From contig JALHNT010000017.1 in the NCBI GenBank assembly GCA_022843385.1, positions 62,001 through 126,000 of the forward strand: DNA of 64,000 bases, given 5' to 3'. The DNA is from Anaerolineae bacterium (GTDB taxonomy: Bacteria; Chloroflexota; Anaerolineae; Aggregatilineales; Phototrophicaceae). The translations under genes and the position numbers were made by a program. Shown here piece after piece: positions 18,013-27,864 of this stretch. Positions within the stretch are counted from its first letter, which is position 1; each line of letters starts with the position of its first letter. Below the pieces are notes generated by a model, which made no database searches, was not told the DNA's origin, and was given only the letters and a program-made list of their open reading frames with translations.

Positions 18013-18896
18013 CTGCTTTGCAGTGGATTGCTCTTTGCTTCGCGTTCGTGCGACTGGCGGCTTTTCAGGAAATCGCACAGGCATACTGGTTGGCTGAAAC
18101 CCGATCAGCGCGAATCGGTGAACCCGTCATGCTCACCTTACAGGCCAATCTGCCAGCGGGAAGCCAGGTTGAGTGGCCGGCTCTTCCATCATCCAGTGTG
18201 ATGCTCACACAGGGTGGTGAACTGGTTCGCCAACCGGGGGCAGGAATTGACACCTATTCCCAGGCCTTCACGGTCACGATCTGGGAATGGGGAGAGCATA
18301 CCCTACCCCCAATGACCATCTCGTATCAGCAAGACGACACGCCAGCCCAACAAATCAGCCCTGCGCCGATTGTCATCCAGATTGTCAGCACAGTGACCGA
18401 AGACGATCAGATGCTGCGCCCCCTGAAGCCACCCCTCGCGCTGCCGTTTGTCCCGCGCTGGCTGATCATGATCCCGGCATTTGTCATTGGAATTGCGCTT
18501 ATCGCGGGCATAGCCTACTTGAGACAGCGCAAGCCCCAGCATTCACCTGACCACAAGCTAATTCAGGTGCGAACCATCCAGACGATTTTGAGTGAACTGG
18601 ATAGCATCCAAAATCAATCGCTCCCGCCTGCAACACAGGTCATTGAAGCCGATGGTTGGCTGCGATTATATCTGCAACAGCGCTTCAAATTGGGCAGGAC
18701 ACAGCACACGACGACAGAATTGATGGCGCTGCTCAAGCGGCAATCGTCGCTCTCCAAAGAACAATTCCAGGCACTTCGCGTTCTATTGGAAGGGGCTGAT
18801 CGAGTCAAGTTTGCCGACGTGGATGCCGGACAGCAGCTCAACTTTGTTCAGATGGTCAGCCAGTGGATCCGCGCGACGGAACAGGCTGCAGACTGA
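18009..18896 (+). CDS. BatD-like single-pass membrane protein (short type)
   Basis: The 295-residue protein has an N-terminal hydrophobic signal or anchor, then an extracytoplasmic beta-rich domain (SARIGEPVMLTLQANLP is typical of BatD Ig-like modules). A transmembrane helix follows at about residues 155-178, and then a cytoplasmic helical domain. It starts within the ATGA overlap with the DUF58 gene. It looks like a shorter paralogue of the BatD protein at 21511. The family call rests on layout, motifs and context, and the exact role in the complex is unknown. Confidence 0.75.
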   Translation: MTALQWIALCFAFVRLAAFQEIAQAYWLAETRSARIGEPVMLTLQANLPAGSQVEWPALPSSSVMLTQGGELVRQPGAGIDTYSQAFTVTIWEWGEHTLPPMTISYQQDDTPAQQISPAPIVIQIVSTVTEDDQMLRPLKPPLALPFVPRWLIMIPAFVIGIALIAGIAYLRQRKPQHSPDHKLIQVRTIQTILSELDSIQNQSLPPATQVIEADGWLRLYLQQRFKLGRTQHTTTELMALLKRQSSLSKEQFQALRVLLEGADRVKFADVDAGQQLNFVQMVSQWIRATEQAAD

Positions 18897-18898
18897 TT

Positions 18899-19876
18899 AT
18901 GGTTTTTCGCTTCGCCCAGCCCTTGCTGCTCTTGGTTCTGATCGGTATTGCTGCCGTCTGGGTCTGGCAGCGGCGACGCGCACCTGAGCATTGGCCGAAA
19001 TTCCCTGACATCCGGCTCTTCAATCAATTGCCGAATGGCTGGCGTATCCGCTTTCGCCATGTACCGGATGTTCTGCAACTTGCTGTTCTGGTGCTGCTCA
19101 CCATCGCGCTGGCCCGGCCACAAAGCGGACGTTCGCAGGAAGTCATTCGCGGTCAGGGGATTGAAATCGTGCTGGCAGTGGACATCTCCAGCAGCATGAA
19201 TGCGATGGATTTTTCCACACAAAACCGACTAGAAACGGCCAAAGGCGTCATTAACAGCTTCATCAGCGGACGGGAATTTGACCGGATCGGCCTGGTCGCT
19301 TTTGCCCAGGATGCCTTCCAGATTACGCCGCCAACCCTCGATTATTCGGCGCTGGAACGCAGTGTATCCAGCCTGCGGTTGGCGACGGACATGGGACTGG
19401 ATGACGGAACCGCTATCGGAGAAGGGATTGCTTCTGCCGCCAACATGCTGCGCAGCACCAGCTCACCGAGTCGTATCATTATTCTATTGACTGATGGTGC
19501 CAGCAACGCCGGCAGCATCGGGCCACTGACCGCAGCGCAGGCCGTCGCAACATTAGGTATACAGGTCTACACCATTGGCATGGTCGAAGCATCATTGATC
19601 GCCGCTGCCGAAGTGAGAGCGCAGCCAGCCGACGTCAATGTGGACGAAGCGACGTTGCAACAGATCGCCACTATCACAGATGGCCGGTATTTCCGCGCGA
19701 CCGATCTCACCAGCCTGGAAGCCATCTACACTCAAATTGATACACTCGAACGATCCGATGTGGAACGGGTTGAGACCGTACGCTGGCAGGATCAGGCAGG
19801 CATCTTGTTGGTGAGCGCACTATTGCTCCTGATCTTGGAGCAACTTCTACGTCACGTGGTATTTCAGACCTTATGA
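18899..19876 (+). CDS. VWA-domain membrane protein (BatA type), first copy
   Basis: The 325-residue protein has an N-terminal transmembrane helix (PLLLLVLIGIAAVWVW), a second near residue 60, a von Willebrand factor A domain, and a C-terminal helix at about 300-320. The metal-ion adhesion site DISSSMNAMDF is complete (DxSxS), and LLTDGASNAG supplies the later MIDAS aspartate. BatA-type proteins sit in the membrane with the VWA domain outside the cytosol. A start at 18863 is possible, but ATG 18899 begins just before the membrane helix and 2 nt after the previous stop. A second VWA protein follows directly. Confidence 0.92.
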   Translation: MVFRFAQPLLLLVLIGIAAVWVWQRRRAPEHWPKFPDIRLFNQLPNGWRIRFRHVPDVLQLAVLVLLTIALARPQSGRSQEVIRGQGIEIVLAVDISSSMNAMDFSTQNRLETAKGVINSFISGREFDRIGLVAFAQDAFQITPPTLDYSALERSVSSLRLATDMGLDDGTAIGEGIASAANMLRSTSSPSRIIILLTDGASNAGSIGPLTAAQAVATLGIQVYTIGMVEASLIAAAEVRAQPADVNVDEATLQQIATITDGRYFRATDLTSLEAIYTQIDTLERSDVERVETVRWQDQAGILLVSALLLLILEQLLRHVVFQTL

Positions 19877-20874
19877 TGTTTTTGAATGCGCCAGTTCTAC
19901 TTTTGATCGTCCTGCTCCCAATTATGGGATGGTTTCTCCATCGGCAGGAACAGCGGCGCGAGGCGCGGCTCCAGCGCGTACCCGGCTTGATCGCTCAACG
20001 CCCTTCCCCATCTCGTCATCAGATGACTCTAGTAAGGATTATCCTGCGCATGGCAGCGCTGTTGTGGATTATTCTCGCCCTGGCGCGTCCTGTTTGGGGA
20101 ACAGAAATCGAGACCATCGATACACAAAGGGTCTCGATCATGTTTGTCCTGGATGTGAGCAATAGCATGAACGCACAGGACATCCAACCGAGTCGTCTTG
20201 AGCGCGCCCGATTGAGCCTGCGAGATTTGCTGACGCGATTGAGCGGCAATGAAATAGGTCTTATCCTCTTTGCCGGTGATGCCCTCGTCCGATTCCCGCT
20301 GACCACTGACACCAGTGCTGCTGACACGCTGATCCAATCCGTGAGCAGCGACGCCATCGGGCAGCAAGGAACGAATATCACACAAGCGCTACAACTGGCG
20401 TTGGAGGCGCTGGCAACGGCTTCAGCCGAGCAACGCTTGATTGTATTGATGACCGACGGTGAAAATCATGAGGGCGATCTGGACGCTGTGCTGACAGAGG
20501 CTCAGGCACGAGGCATCAGCATACTCGTTGTCGGTTACGGTAATCCCGAAGGTACAACAATCCCAATTCGTGATGAGACCGGCGTAGTGACAGGCGTGAA
20601 AACGGATCCAGCGGGAAACCCGGTACAATCCCGTCTAGATGAAACGACACTAAGCGCCATCTCGCGCGTCACTAACGGAGCCTACTGGCGCAGTATGCCC
20701 GCCGGTAGTGAAATTGACCAACTCATCGCCGCCATTGACCAACGCGGCCTTTCGCGGCTGGCCGACGGTATTCAGCGGCGGTTGATCGAGCGCTTCGACA
20801 TCTTTGCCGGGTTAGCCATCTTGAGTATCCTTATAGACATTCTGACCTCAGATCGACGATGGCTGGTTACATGA
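19873..20874 (+). CDS. VWA-domain membrane protein (BatB type), second copy
   Basis: This 333-residue VWA protein starts in an ATGA overlap with its upstream paralogue and has the same layout: two N-terminal membrane helices, a VWA domain with MIDAS DVSNSMNAQDI and LMTDGENHEGD, and a C-terminal helix. The tail after the MIDAS domain differs from the first copy, with the insertion IPIRDETGVVTGVKTD. Two tandem VWA genes are usual for BatA/BatB pairs, where they are thought to form a membrane complex with MoxR and TPR proteins. Confidence 0.92.
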   Translation: MMFLNAPVLLLIVLLPIMGWFLHRQEQRREARLQRVPGLIAQRPSPSRHQMTLVRIILRMAALLWIILALARPVWGTEIETIDTQRVSIMFVLDVSNSMNAQDIQPSRLERARLSLRDLLTRLSGNEIGLILFAGDALVRFPLTTDTSAADTLIQSVSSDAIGQQGTNITQALQLALEALATASAEQRLIVLMTDGENHEGDLDAVLTEAQARGISILVVGYGNPEGTTIPIRDETGVVTGVKTDPAGNPVQSRLDETTLSAISRVTNGAYWRSMPAGSEIDQLIAAIDQRGLSRLADGIQRRLIERFDIFAGLAILSILIDILTSDRRWLVT

Positions 20875-21510
20875 ATGATCGGTAGAAAATGGGCTGCGGT
20901 ATTTTTCATTACAGCAGGGTGTTCTGCGCTGCCACCCGAACAAAATCAACAGGGCAATGACGCACTGTTGAACGGTGATTATGCTGCCGCTTTGGATTCT
21001 TATCGTGCTGCACAGGTCGCCGCACCTGACCAGGCCGAGTACTACATCAACGCTGCCAATGCTTATGTTGCTGATAATCAACCAGAACAGGCCATCGCTG
21101 CCCTCACGCAGGCACTCCTTCGTGCCGATGAAACTCTCAAGCCTCATATCTTCTACAATCTTGGGAATATCTACTTTCAGCAATCCCGTCTCCCCGAAGC
21201 CATCCAGGCCTATCGACAGGCACTCTTGGGCAATCCGCAGGATGAAGATGCTCGCCACAACCTGGAATTAGCTCTACGTCAGCTCACCCTAACACCCCCA
21301 GCCGATGTATCGTTGCCATCACCTATCCCTTCAATGATCGCGACCGAGACTTCGACAACACCAACACCTGAACCCACTGATTCACCCAACAACGCTGAAG
21401 AGATGAGCCAAGAAGAAGCGGAGAGTTTGCTCGACGCAGCCCAGCGGAACCAGCCGGTGCTGCCAGCTACCACGTCAGCCGCCCCTGGCGAAACAGGTCA
21501 GGACTGGTAG
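20875..21510 (+). CDS. TPR lipoprotein-like protein (BatC type)
   Basis: The 211-residue protein starts right after the BatB stop. The N-terminal hydrophobic stretch ends in ITAGCS, close to a lipobox though the -3 residue is not ideal. Tandem TPR units span about residues 22-140 (DYAAALDSYRAAQVAAPDQ, LPEAIQAYRQALLGNPQDE). A Ser/Thr/Pro-rich tail follows. BatC-type TPR proteins bind the VWA partners. Lipidation is uncertain. Confidence 0.8.
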   Translation: MIGRKWAAVFFITAGCSALPPEQNQQGNDALLNGDYAAALDSYRAAQVAAPDQAEYYINAANAYVADNQPEQAIAALTQALLRADETLKPHIFYNLGNIYFQQSRLPEAIQAYRQALLGNPQDEDARHNLELALRQLTLTPPADVSLPSPIPSMIATETSTTPTPEPTDSPNNAEEMSQEEAESLLDAAQRNQPVLPATTSAAPGETGQDW

Positions 21511-22842
21511 ATGATGCGAAACATCATCTTTCTGGTCGCCGCTTTGTCGCTCGGCTGTGGCGTACACCCGGTGTCTGCGCAGAGCGAACCACAAGACGAT
21601 TACTTCGTTGAGGCAGCGGTCAGCAACGCCAGACCATTTGTCGGGGAACAGATCATCTATTCATTTCTGCTTTACGATGCGGTGGGGCTGGATACGCCGC
21701 TCTATGAGCCGTCGGACTTTGAGGGGTTCTGGCATCAGGACATTGGGATTACCGGGCAGGAAGTGCGGTTACTTGGTGACCGTCAGTACAGCGTTACAAC
21801 CCTCACGACCATCCTGTTTCCTACGCAAATCGGCAGCCTAACCATCGAATCGCCGCGTCTCATCCTGCCAGCTACGGTATTCGGCGCGGAGCAAGTCATC
21901 AGCGCTACACCGATCAGCATACAGGTACAACCGCTGCCGGATGACACACCGGTTGGATTCAGCGGCTTGGTCGGGCAAATCCGATTGACAGCAACGATTG
22001 ATCGCCAGAGCGTGACACTCGGAGAATCGGTTAGCATTCGACTCAATGTGACCGGAAGCGGTAACATCGAGCGCCTGGGCCTACCGAACATCATCGACAA
22101 CTCTCTGTGGCGCGTATTCGAGAACCCATTTCAGTATACATATGCTTGGGAGAATGAAGAGTTGGTCGGCAGCCAGACGCTCGACTACATCTTGTTTGCC
22201 CGCCGCGCCGGCCTGCTGGAACTGCCTGCGTTCTCGCTGATCTATTTTGACCCAATCACCATGGCTTATCAGTCAGCGACTACTGCACCCCTAACCATTG
22301 AAATTCGCCCATCTGACGCTGTCTCATCCAGCCCCGCACCCACATCGGCACGAGCGTTTGAGGCATTGCCATCGCTCACTAACCGTAATGTTTCAACAGG
22401 CAGCCCAATCTCTCTGCACCCAATCGTGATATTCATGCTCTTGCTGATACCTCCAGCAGCAGCGGCAGCCGTTCTCATCGGGCAAACACTCAATGAGCGG
22501 CGCCGACAGCGTGAACGTGACAAGCGCCGACAGCGTGCGCTTCGTAGTGCAATTGAGGATCTGAAACAGGTCTCCAGACTCAGTGACGAAGCTGGACGTT
22601 CAGCCTGCTCCACTATAATCCAGCAATTCCTGCGAGACAGGCTGAACGAGAACGCTGCTGCATTCGATGGCAAGTTCTGGCTTGCGAATGGGTACAGCGA
22701 GGACTTTTATCGTCATCTGCAACGCTGTCGCACGATCACTCATGAAGTCCGGTTTGCCCCAAGCCACGCACTCGTTACCGAGGAGAAAATCGCTCAGATT
22801 GTTGAAATTCTGCAAGCGATTGACCGGATCGCCCCCGTATGA
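21511..22842 (+). CDS. BatD-like protein (aerotolerance operon)
   Basis: The 443-residue protein has a signal peptide ending near VSAQSEP and tandem extracytoplasmic beta domains (VGEQIIYSFLLYDA; LTATIDRQSVTLGESVSIRL; NVTGSGNIERLGLP). It then has one transmembrane helix at about residues 306-328 and an Arg-rich cytoplasmic helical domain of about 110 residues. The GSGN motif and repeated 'vGe' strands fit the BatD family. It begins immediately after the TPR gene and ends in an ATGA overlap with the last gene of the operon. Confidence 0.85.
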   Translation: MMRNIIFLVAALSLGCGVHPVSAQSEPQDDYFVEAAVSNARPFVGEQIIYSFLLYDAVGLDTPLYEPSDFEGFWHQDIGITGQEVRLLGDRQYSVTTLTTILFPTQIGSLTIESPRLILPATVFGAEQVISATPISIQVQPLPDDTPVGFSGLVGQIRLTATIDRQSVTLGESVSIRLNVTGSGNIERLGLPNIIDNSLWRVFENPFQYTYAWENEELVGSQTLDYILFARRAGLLELPAFSLIYFDPITMAYQSATTAPLTIEIRPSDAVSSSPAPTSARAFEALPSLTNRNVSTGSPISLHPIVIFMLLLIPPAAAAAVLIGQTLNERRRQRERDKRRQRALRSAIEDLKQVSRLSDEAGRSACSTIIQQFLRDRLNENAAAFDGKFWLANGYSEDFYRHLQRCRTITHEVRFAPSHALVTEEKIAQIVEILQAIDRIAPV

Positions 22843-23594
22843 AGCAGCTCATGTTATGCCTGTTTCTAGCACTGACAGTTGTCGGAGTAACGGCTGCACA
22901 ATCCGACACTGAGCTAATTGAAGCGGCAGCCGAAGCCTACGAACGTGAGGATTATGCGCGGGCCGCCCAGCTTTATGAAAACCTCTTGCAGCGAATTCCC
23001 GCAACCGGTGAACTCCACCTCAATCTGGGCAACAGCTATTTCCTGTCCGGTGATGTTGGGCAGGCGCTGCTGAATTATCGACGGGCGCAGATGTTTATGC
23101 CCCGCGATAGCGCCGTGCAAGAGAACCTCGCCATTGTCCGGGCCAGACGGATGGACTTTGTAGATTCATCTGCTGTCGGGATTATTCCCGCTGCTCTGGA
23201 GTCTGTGCAAAGCAACTTGACCTTTGCCGAGTTGTTTGCCCTCTTCTATCTTGGTTGGGTGAGCAGCTCGATAGGCTTGTCCCTGTACTGGCTGAAGCAC
23301 ACCTGGAGGAAGCGATTGCGCCTATGGATGATTGTGGTGTTTACCCTGACAACGGCCTTAGCCGTCATACTGCTGAGTGTCTGGGGGTGGGAAACTCACA
23401 ATCCACCCGGCGTGGTCATCAGCTCACAGGTCGATGTGATGAGCGGCCCTGGAACCGACTATCTGAAGATCGATGTAATTCATGCGGGAAGCGAATTCAG
23501 AGTGATCGAACGTCAAGGCGGTTGGATCCGCTATTGGCAGGCGAATGGTGAACAAGGCTGGATACCCACTACGACCACCGAAATGATTCGTTGA
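22839..23594 (+). CDS. TPR and SH3-like domain membrane protein (BatE type), last gene of the Bat operon
   Basis: The 251-residue protein has a signal peptide (about 1-20), TPR repeats at about residues 25-100 (AYEREDYARAAQLYENLLQ), two transmembrane helices at about 130-150 and 160-180, and a C-terminal bacterial SH3 domain (VDVMSGPGTDYLKIDVIHAG, GWIRYWQANGEQGWIP). This is the layout of BatE-like proteins. The SH3 domain may bind peptidoglycan. A hairpin 13 nt after the stop probably ends the nine-gene transcript. Confidence 0.85.
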   Translation: MKQLMLCLFLALTVVGVTAAQSDTELIEAAAEAYEREDYARAAQLYENLLQRIPATGELHLNLGNSYFLSGDVGQALLNYRRAQMFMPRDSAVQENLAIVRARRMDFVDSSAVGIIPAALESVQSNLTFAELFALFYLGWVSSSIGLSLYWLKHTWRKRLRLWMIVVFTLTTALAVILLSVWGWETHNPPGVVISSQVDVMSGPGTDYLKIDVIHAGSEFRVIERQGGWIRYWQANGEQGWIPTTTTEMIR

Positions 23595-23606
23595 GAAAGG
23601 AGAAAT

Positions 23607-23630
23607 GGGCAAGAGATCGCTCTCCTGCCC
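23607..23630. terminator. Hairpin between the Bat operon and sucCD, probably a shared terminator
   Basis: GGGCAAGAGA (23607-23616) pairs with TCTCCTGCCC (23621-23630) with one A-C mismatch and a 4-nt loop. The two convergent transcripts meet here. The U-tracts are weak on both strands, so termination strength is unclear. Confidence 0.45.
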
Positions 23631-23641
23631 AGACTGTTACT

Positions 23642-24499
23642 TTACTTCAGCAGTGCAGGAATCTGCTCTGGATTTTCGGCGACCTTCACACCAGCGGATT
23701 GCAGGGCGTCAATTTTTTCGGTGGCTGTACCTTCACCACCCTCAATGATCGCGCCGGCGTGTCCCATGCGCGTGCCAGGTGGTGCGCTTTTGCCAGCAAT
23801 GAACGCTGCTACCGGCTTCGTCATGTGGGCCTTGATGAACTCCGCGGCATCAATCTCAGCTCGTCCACCAATTTCACCAATCAATACCACTCGTTCAGTC
23901 TCTGGGTCATCCTCAAAGAGTTGTAGCGCCTCAACGAAATTGGTGCCAATCACGGGGTCACCACCGATGCCAAGACAGGTGCTTTGTCCCATGCCAGCTG
24001 CGGTCAGAGCTGAGACAACCTCATAGGTCAAAGTACCACTCTTGGACACAACGCCGACATTCCCCGGCGTGGCGATGTAGCCGGGCATAATGCCTACTTT
24101 GGCCTGACCAGGGGTGAGCAGACCCGGGCAGTTCGGGCCGATCAGACGACTGCCGCTGCGCTTGACATAATCATAGACCTTCATCATGTCGAGGATAGGA
24201 ATACCCTCAGTGATACAGACGATCAATGCAATCCCGGCATCTGTTGCTTCATAAATGGCATCGGGAGCGAACGCAGCCGGCGCATAAATGATGCTGACGT
24301 TCGCGCCAGTCACATCAACTGCCTTTTTGACGGTGTCGAAGACTGGTTTGCCATGAACCCATTCGCCACCTTTGCCTGGGGTCACCCCGCCAACAACATT
24401 GGTGCCATAGTCAATCATCTGCTTGGTATGAAAGCTGCCTTCACGGCCTGTGATGCCCTGTACCAGCAGTTTCGTGTTTTTGTCGACCAGAATAGCCAT
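23642..24499 (-). CDS. sucD: Succinyl-CoA synthetase alpha subunit
   Basis: SucD carries the active-site histidine and the CoA-binding Rossmann domain of succinate-CoA ligase, the substrate-level phosphorylation step of the TCA cycle. Length is 285 residues. Motifs are [13 protein letters not shown] at the N-terminus, [18 protein letters not shown], and the phosphorylated histidine in [15 protein letters not shown]. It follows sucC by 2 nt on the minus strand, and the two are certainly cotranscribed. The sequence ends in EQIPALLK, near the usual family end. Confidence 0.97.
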   Translation of the reverse strand: MAILVDKNTKLLVQGITGREGSFHTKQMIDYGTNVVGGVTPGKGGEWVHGKPVFDTVKKAVDVTGANVSIIYAPAAFAPDAIYEATDAGIALIVCITEGIPILDMMKVYDYVKRSGSRLIGPNCPGLLTPGQAKVGIMPGYIATPGNVGVVSKSGTLTYEVVSALTAAGMGQSTCLGIGGDPVIGTNFVEALQLFEDDPETERVVLIGEIGGRAEIDAAEFIKAHMTKPVAAFIAGKSAPPGTRMGHAGAIIEGGEGTATEKIDALQSAGVKVAENPEQIPALLK

Positions 24500-24501
24500 C
24501 G

Positions 24502-25659
24502 TTAAATTGCTCCTCGCGCGGCTTCAACCGCTTTCTTCGCAGCTTCAGTCAGCGTTGCAGCACTCACCAGATTCGGAACCTTGGCTGCATCAATGAGCAC
24601 GCGACCTTCTTCAGCATTGGTTCCCGCCAGTCGGATGACCATTGGGATGTTGGTTTTCACTTCATCGAGCGCTTGCAGGATGCCGCGCGCCACTTCATCT
24701 CCGCGTGTAATTCCGCCGAAGATGTTAAAGAGCACCGATTTGACATTGGGATCGGATAGGATAATGCGAAGCGCCGCCGCAACCTTACTAGCCTGCGCAC
24801 CACCACCAATATCAAGAAAGTTAGCCGGCCCAATCGACTCGCCGCCATAGAGTTTAGTCATATCCATTGTGGTCATCGCCAAGCCAGCACCATTGACCAT
24901 ACAGCCGATCTGACCATTCAGCTTGACATAAGTGATCCCGGCAGCACGTGCCTGAGTCTCCTCAATCGGTTCAGCATCAGTATCGCGCATATCGGCCAGA
25001 TCAATGTGCCGGAACAACGCATTATCGTCGATCACCATTTTGCCATCCAGCGCCAGCAGTTGATTCTCTTTTGTAATCACCAGCGGATTCACTTCAGCCA
25101 GAACTGCATCACTAGCGCTATAGCATTTAAAGAGATTGGTCGCAATTTTTGTGAAGGCTTTCCAGTGTTCATGGGGAAGATTGATGCCACTGGCAAGATT
25201 GCGCGCCTGATAATCCAGCAATCCAAGGAAAGGATCGATTTGCTCCCGGATAATCGCTTCAGGCTTCTCATGGGCAACGATCTCGATTTCAACACCACCT
25301 TCAGCCGAAGCCATCATCACCGGCTTGCCGCTGGAGCGATCGTTAACAATGCCGAGGTAGATTTCGGAGGCAATGTTCACCGCCGGATCAACCAGTACAC
25401 GCCGCACAATAAGATTCTTGATGGTCATGCCAATGATCTTGCTGGCGACTTCCTCAGCCGCCTCAGGTGTATGAGCGACTTTGACACCCCCGGCTTTGCC
25501 GCGGCCACCGGCCAACACCTGGGCTTTGACGACAACCGAGCCACCAAGTTCACGAGCAATTTCATAGACACCCTGGGGCGTCGTCGCAGTTTTCCCGCGC
25601 GTAATAGGAATACCGTATTCCGCGAAGCGCGCTTTTGTTTGGTATTCATGAAGATTCAC
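24502..25659 (-). CDS. sucC: Succinyl-CoA synthetase beta subunit
   Basis: SucC holds the ATP-grasp nucleotide-binding domain and the succinate site of succinate-CoA ligase. Length is 385 residues. Visible motifs are MNLHEYQTK at the start, [23 protein letters not shown]-type sequence ([12 protein letters not shown]), and the C-terminal [16 protein letters not shown]. Translation starts at GTG 25659, preceded by CCGGAGG. A promoter lies about 45-70 nt upstream. sucD follows after 2 nt. Confidence 0.97.
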   Translation of the reverse strand: MNLHEYQTKARFAEYGIPITRGKTATTPQGVYEIARELGGSVVVKAQVLAGGRGKAGGVKVAHTPEAAEEVASKIIGMTIKNLIVRRVLVDPAVNIASEIYLGIVNDRSSGKPVMMASAEGGVEIEIVAHEKPEAIIREQIDPFLGLLDYQARNLASGINLPHEHWKAFTKIATNLFKCYSASDAVLAEVNPLVITKENQLLALDGKMVIDDNALFRHIDLADMRDTDAEPIEETQARAAGITYVKLNGQIGCMVNGAGLAMTTMDMTKLYGGESIGPANFLDIGGGAQASKVAAALRIILSDPNVKSVLFNIFGGITRGDEVARGILQALDEVKTNIPMVIRLAGTNAEEGRVLIDAAKVPNLVSAATLTEAAKKAVEAARGAI

Positions 25660-25703
25660 AGGCCAGTAACCTCCGGAAGAACGCTAAAATGGCAAGTCGG
25701 TCA

Positions 25704-25730
25704 AGTATACCGTTGTGGAAGGAGCTTCAA
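25704..25730 (-). promoter_or_regulatory. Candidate sigma-70 promoter for sucCD
   Basis: On the minus strand TTGAAG (25725-25730) and TATACT (25704-25709) are separated by 15 nt, shorter than ideal. The transcript would start near 25697, giving a leader of about 38 nt before sucC. Confidence 0.4.
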
Positions 25731-25870
25731 CAGGGTGTGGATTGATGCCATTTTCGGCCACTCACAGGTACAAAACCACCACGGAACATGGTTCATTATC
25801 ACGGCATGTGTTATGATTATGGGCTGATTGATGGCATGGATGACCAGCCAAACAGATTATGGAGCCGCGC

Positions 25871-27490
25871 ATGAAGATTACCAGCCGTCTTTTGCTTGCT
25901 ATTCTGTTTTTCTCGAGTGTGTTGTTTGTCCTGTCCATGCCAGTTGCTGCACAGGGGCAAAATCTGCTGACCAACCCTGGATTCGAGCAGCCTTTCAACA
26001 CAGTTGATGGAAGCCCACCACGTCAAGTGGCAAATGGATGGACTCCCTGGCACATCGGTGGCGGGCCATCAGCTTCCGAAAACATTCAACCTGAATACTA
26101 CCCGGCCTCCGATACGACCAACGGACTCGGTGTGCCACGCATTCGTAGCGGCAGTGATGCTCAGCAGTATCACTCTTTCTTCGCTACCCATGACGGTGGT
26201 CTGTTGCAGCGCGTGACCGGCATCACCCGCAACGCCCAGATTCGCTTCAGCGCCTTCATCTACGTGTGGTCCAGCACGTTCGACGATCCGAATCGCAGTG
26301 AAGATCCGGGTGGAGTAGTTGTACAGGTTGGCATTGACCCGACCGGTGGTACCGATGGCACCAGCAATCGAATTGTCTGGTCAGCGCCGGCTGTGCAGTA
26401 CGATGCTTACAACGAATACTCGGTCACAACAACCGCAACTGGCACCGAGGTGACCGTTTTCATTCGCACCACAGTCAGTGTTCCGGTCAAAAACACCAAC
26501 ATCTATGTCGATGATGCGTCCCTTACCAGTTCGGGTAGCACGGGCGGCCCAACCAATACATCGCAGCCTGCCAGTGCCACACCTCGCCCGCCAACCAATA
26601 CGGCGCAACCAGTTAGCGCCACACCTCGTCCGCCAACCAATACGCCCGTCAGCGTGCCACCTAGCCCAACGATAAGTTCGGGTACTGGTGCCAGCGTAAC
26701 ACCGGTGTCGCCCAGCGCTACACCGCTTATCCCGACCAATACCCGTGTAGCAGCATCCAACACACCAGTGCCACCCACGCCTACTCAAGCGACAGGTGGA
26801 TTGCCTAGTGCCACCCCAGGTCTCCCAGCCACTGCAACGCTGGTTCCAACAGTGACACCGACCAGCATCCCGATTGGCGGTCAATTTCCAGGCCGAATCG
26901 TCCATATCGTGCAGACGGGCGATACGGTGGGCACACTTGCAACTCTCTATGGCAGTACTACCGATGCCATCATCACTGCCAACGATTTGCCGGCAAGTGC
27001 CTTTATCCGGGTGGGGCAGCGGCTTGTCATTCCTGTTCGTCTCACGGCACCAGCAACTTCAACACCCAGTGCTACGCCCAATGTACCCCAGCCAACGACA
27101 GCGCCAACGAGTATCCCACCCACTCAAGCACCACCAGCTACAACCACCAGCTACGTCGTTCAACCCGGCGATACTTTGGGGGGAATCGCGTTGCGGTTCA
27201 ACACCACCATCGGGACAATTGCCCAACTGAACGGCATTACCAACCCGAACAGCATCTTCTGGGGACAGCGATTGGTCATCCCATCGTCTGGCAATCCGCC
27301 ACCACCCCCTACGCAGTCGGCCTCATCAACGGTGACCCCTGCTCCAGCGCGTACCTACGTGGTACAACCCGGTGACACACTCTACCGGATTGCCCTGCGC
27401 TTTGGCATCTCCATCAACCAGATCATTCAGGCCAATAACATCACCAATCCCAACCGCGTCTTTGTTGGACAGGTGCTGGTCATTCCATGA
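25871..27490 (+). CDS. Secreted protein with N-terminal carbohydrate-binding-like domain and three LysM domains
   Basis: The 539-residue protein has a signal peptide ending around VAAQGQ. A beta-rich domain of about 190 residues follows (LLTNPGFEQPF is the typical opening of jelly-roll CBM-like domains). A Thr/Pro-rich linker contains two copies of SATPRPPTNT. Three LysM modules then follow: HIVQTGDTVGTLATLYG, YVVQPGDTLGGIALRF and YVVQPGDTLYRIALRFG. LysM domains bind N-acetylglucosamine in peptidoglycan, so the protein is probably attached to the wall while the N-terminal domain binds another ligand. ATG 25871 has GGAG 6 nt upstream; an ATG at 25859 would add four residues. Its stop overlaps the next start by 4 bases. 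Confidence 0.85.
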   Translation: MKITSRLLLAILFFSSVLFVLSMPVAAQGQNLLTNPGFEQPFNTVDGSPPRQVANGWTPWHIGGGPSASENIQPEYYPASDTTNGLGVPRIRSGSDAQQYHSFFATHDGGLLQRVTGITRNAQIRFSAFIYVWSSTFDDPNRSEDPGGVVVQVGIDPTGGTDGTSNRIVWSAPAVQYDAYNEYSVTTTATGTEVTVFIRTTVSVPVKNTNIYVDDASLTSSGSTGGPTNTSQPASATPRPPTNTAQPVSATPRPPTNTPVSVPPSPTISSGTGASVTPVSPSATPLIPTNTRVAASNTPVPPTPTQATGGLPSATPGLPATATLVPTVTPTSIPIGGQFPGRIVHIVQTGDTVGTLATLYGSTTDAIITANDLPASAFIRVGQRLVIPVRLTAPATSTPSATPNVPQPTTAPTSIPPTQAPPATTTSYVVQPGDTLGGIALRFNTTIGTIAQLNGITNPNSIFWGQRLVIPSSGNPPPPPTQSASSTVTPAPARTYVVQPGDTLYRIALRFGISINQIIQANNITNPNRVFVGQVLVIP

Positions 27491-27864
27491 GTCAATATCG
27501 TATCCTGCGCAATTCAGCGACGGGGCAGATCGTTCTGCCCCGCGCTCGTTGGTGCAACAGCTTCTGGTGCCGGTTCCGCGGCCTGCAATTCGTTACGACA
27601 CTCGCGGAAGATGAGGGACTGCTTTTCGTGACTGGTTCGGAAAGCCGAGCCAATACCAGCATCCATATGTTCTTTATGTTTTTCAGCATAGGCGTCGTGT
27701 GGCTAGATGCCAAAGGTATTGTGGTCGATCAATGTCTGGCAAAGCCCTGGCGTCCGGCCTATGCGCCGGCCAAGCCAGCTCAGTATTTTCTGGAAGCCAA
27801 CGTGAGTGTGCTGGACAAAGTGCGTGTTGGGGATAAACTTCGCTTTGATGAGGTTGTGGTGTGA
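27487..27864 (+). CDS. DUF192 family protein
   Basis: The 125-residue protein matches the DUF192 pattern: RARWCNSFWCRFRGLQF, the central HMFFMFFSIGVVWLDAKGIVV, KPWRPAYAPAKPAQYFLEAN, and a VRVGDKLRF end. The function of the family is unknown; the fold resembles a small beta-barrel. It is coupled by 4-base overlaps to LysM genes on both sides, so it probably works with these envelope proteins. No signal peptide is seen, unlike many DUF192 members. Confidence 0.85.
   Translation: MSQYRILRNSATGQIVLPRARWCNSFWCRFRGLQFVTTLAEDEGLLFVTGSESRANTSIHMFFMFFSIGVVWLDAKGIVVDQCLAKPWRPAYAPAKPAQYFLEANVSVLDKVRVGDKLRFDEVVV

Noticed and set aside
25006..25827. A 273-codon plus-strand frame opposite sucC
   Set aside because: It is antisense to the conserved SucC ATP-grasp domain and has no domain similarity.
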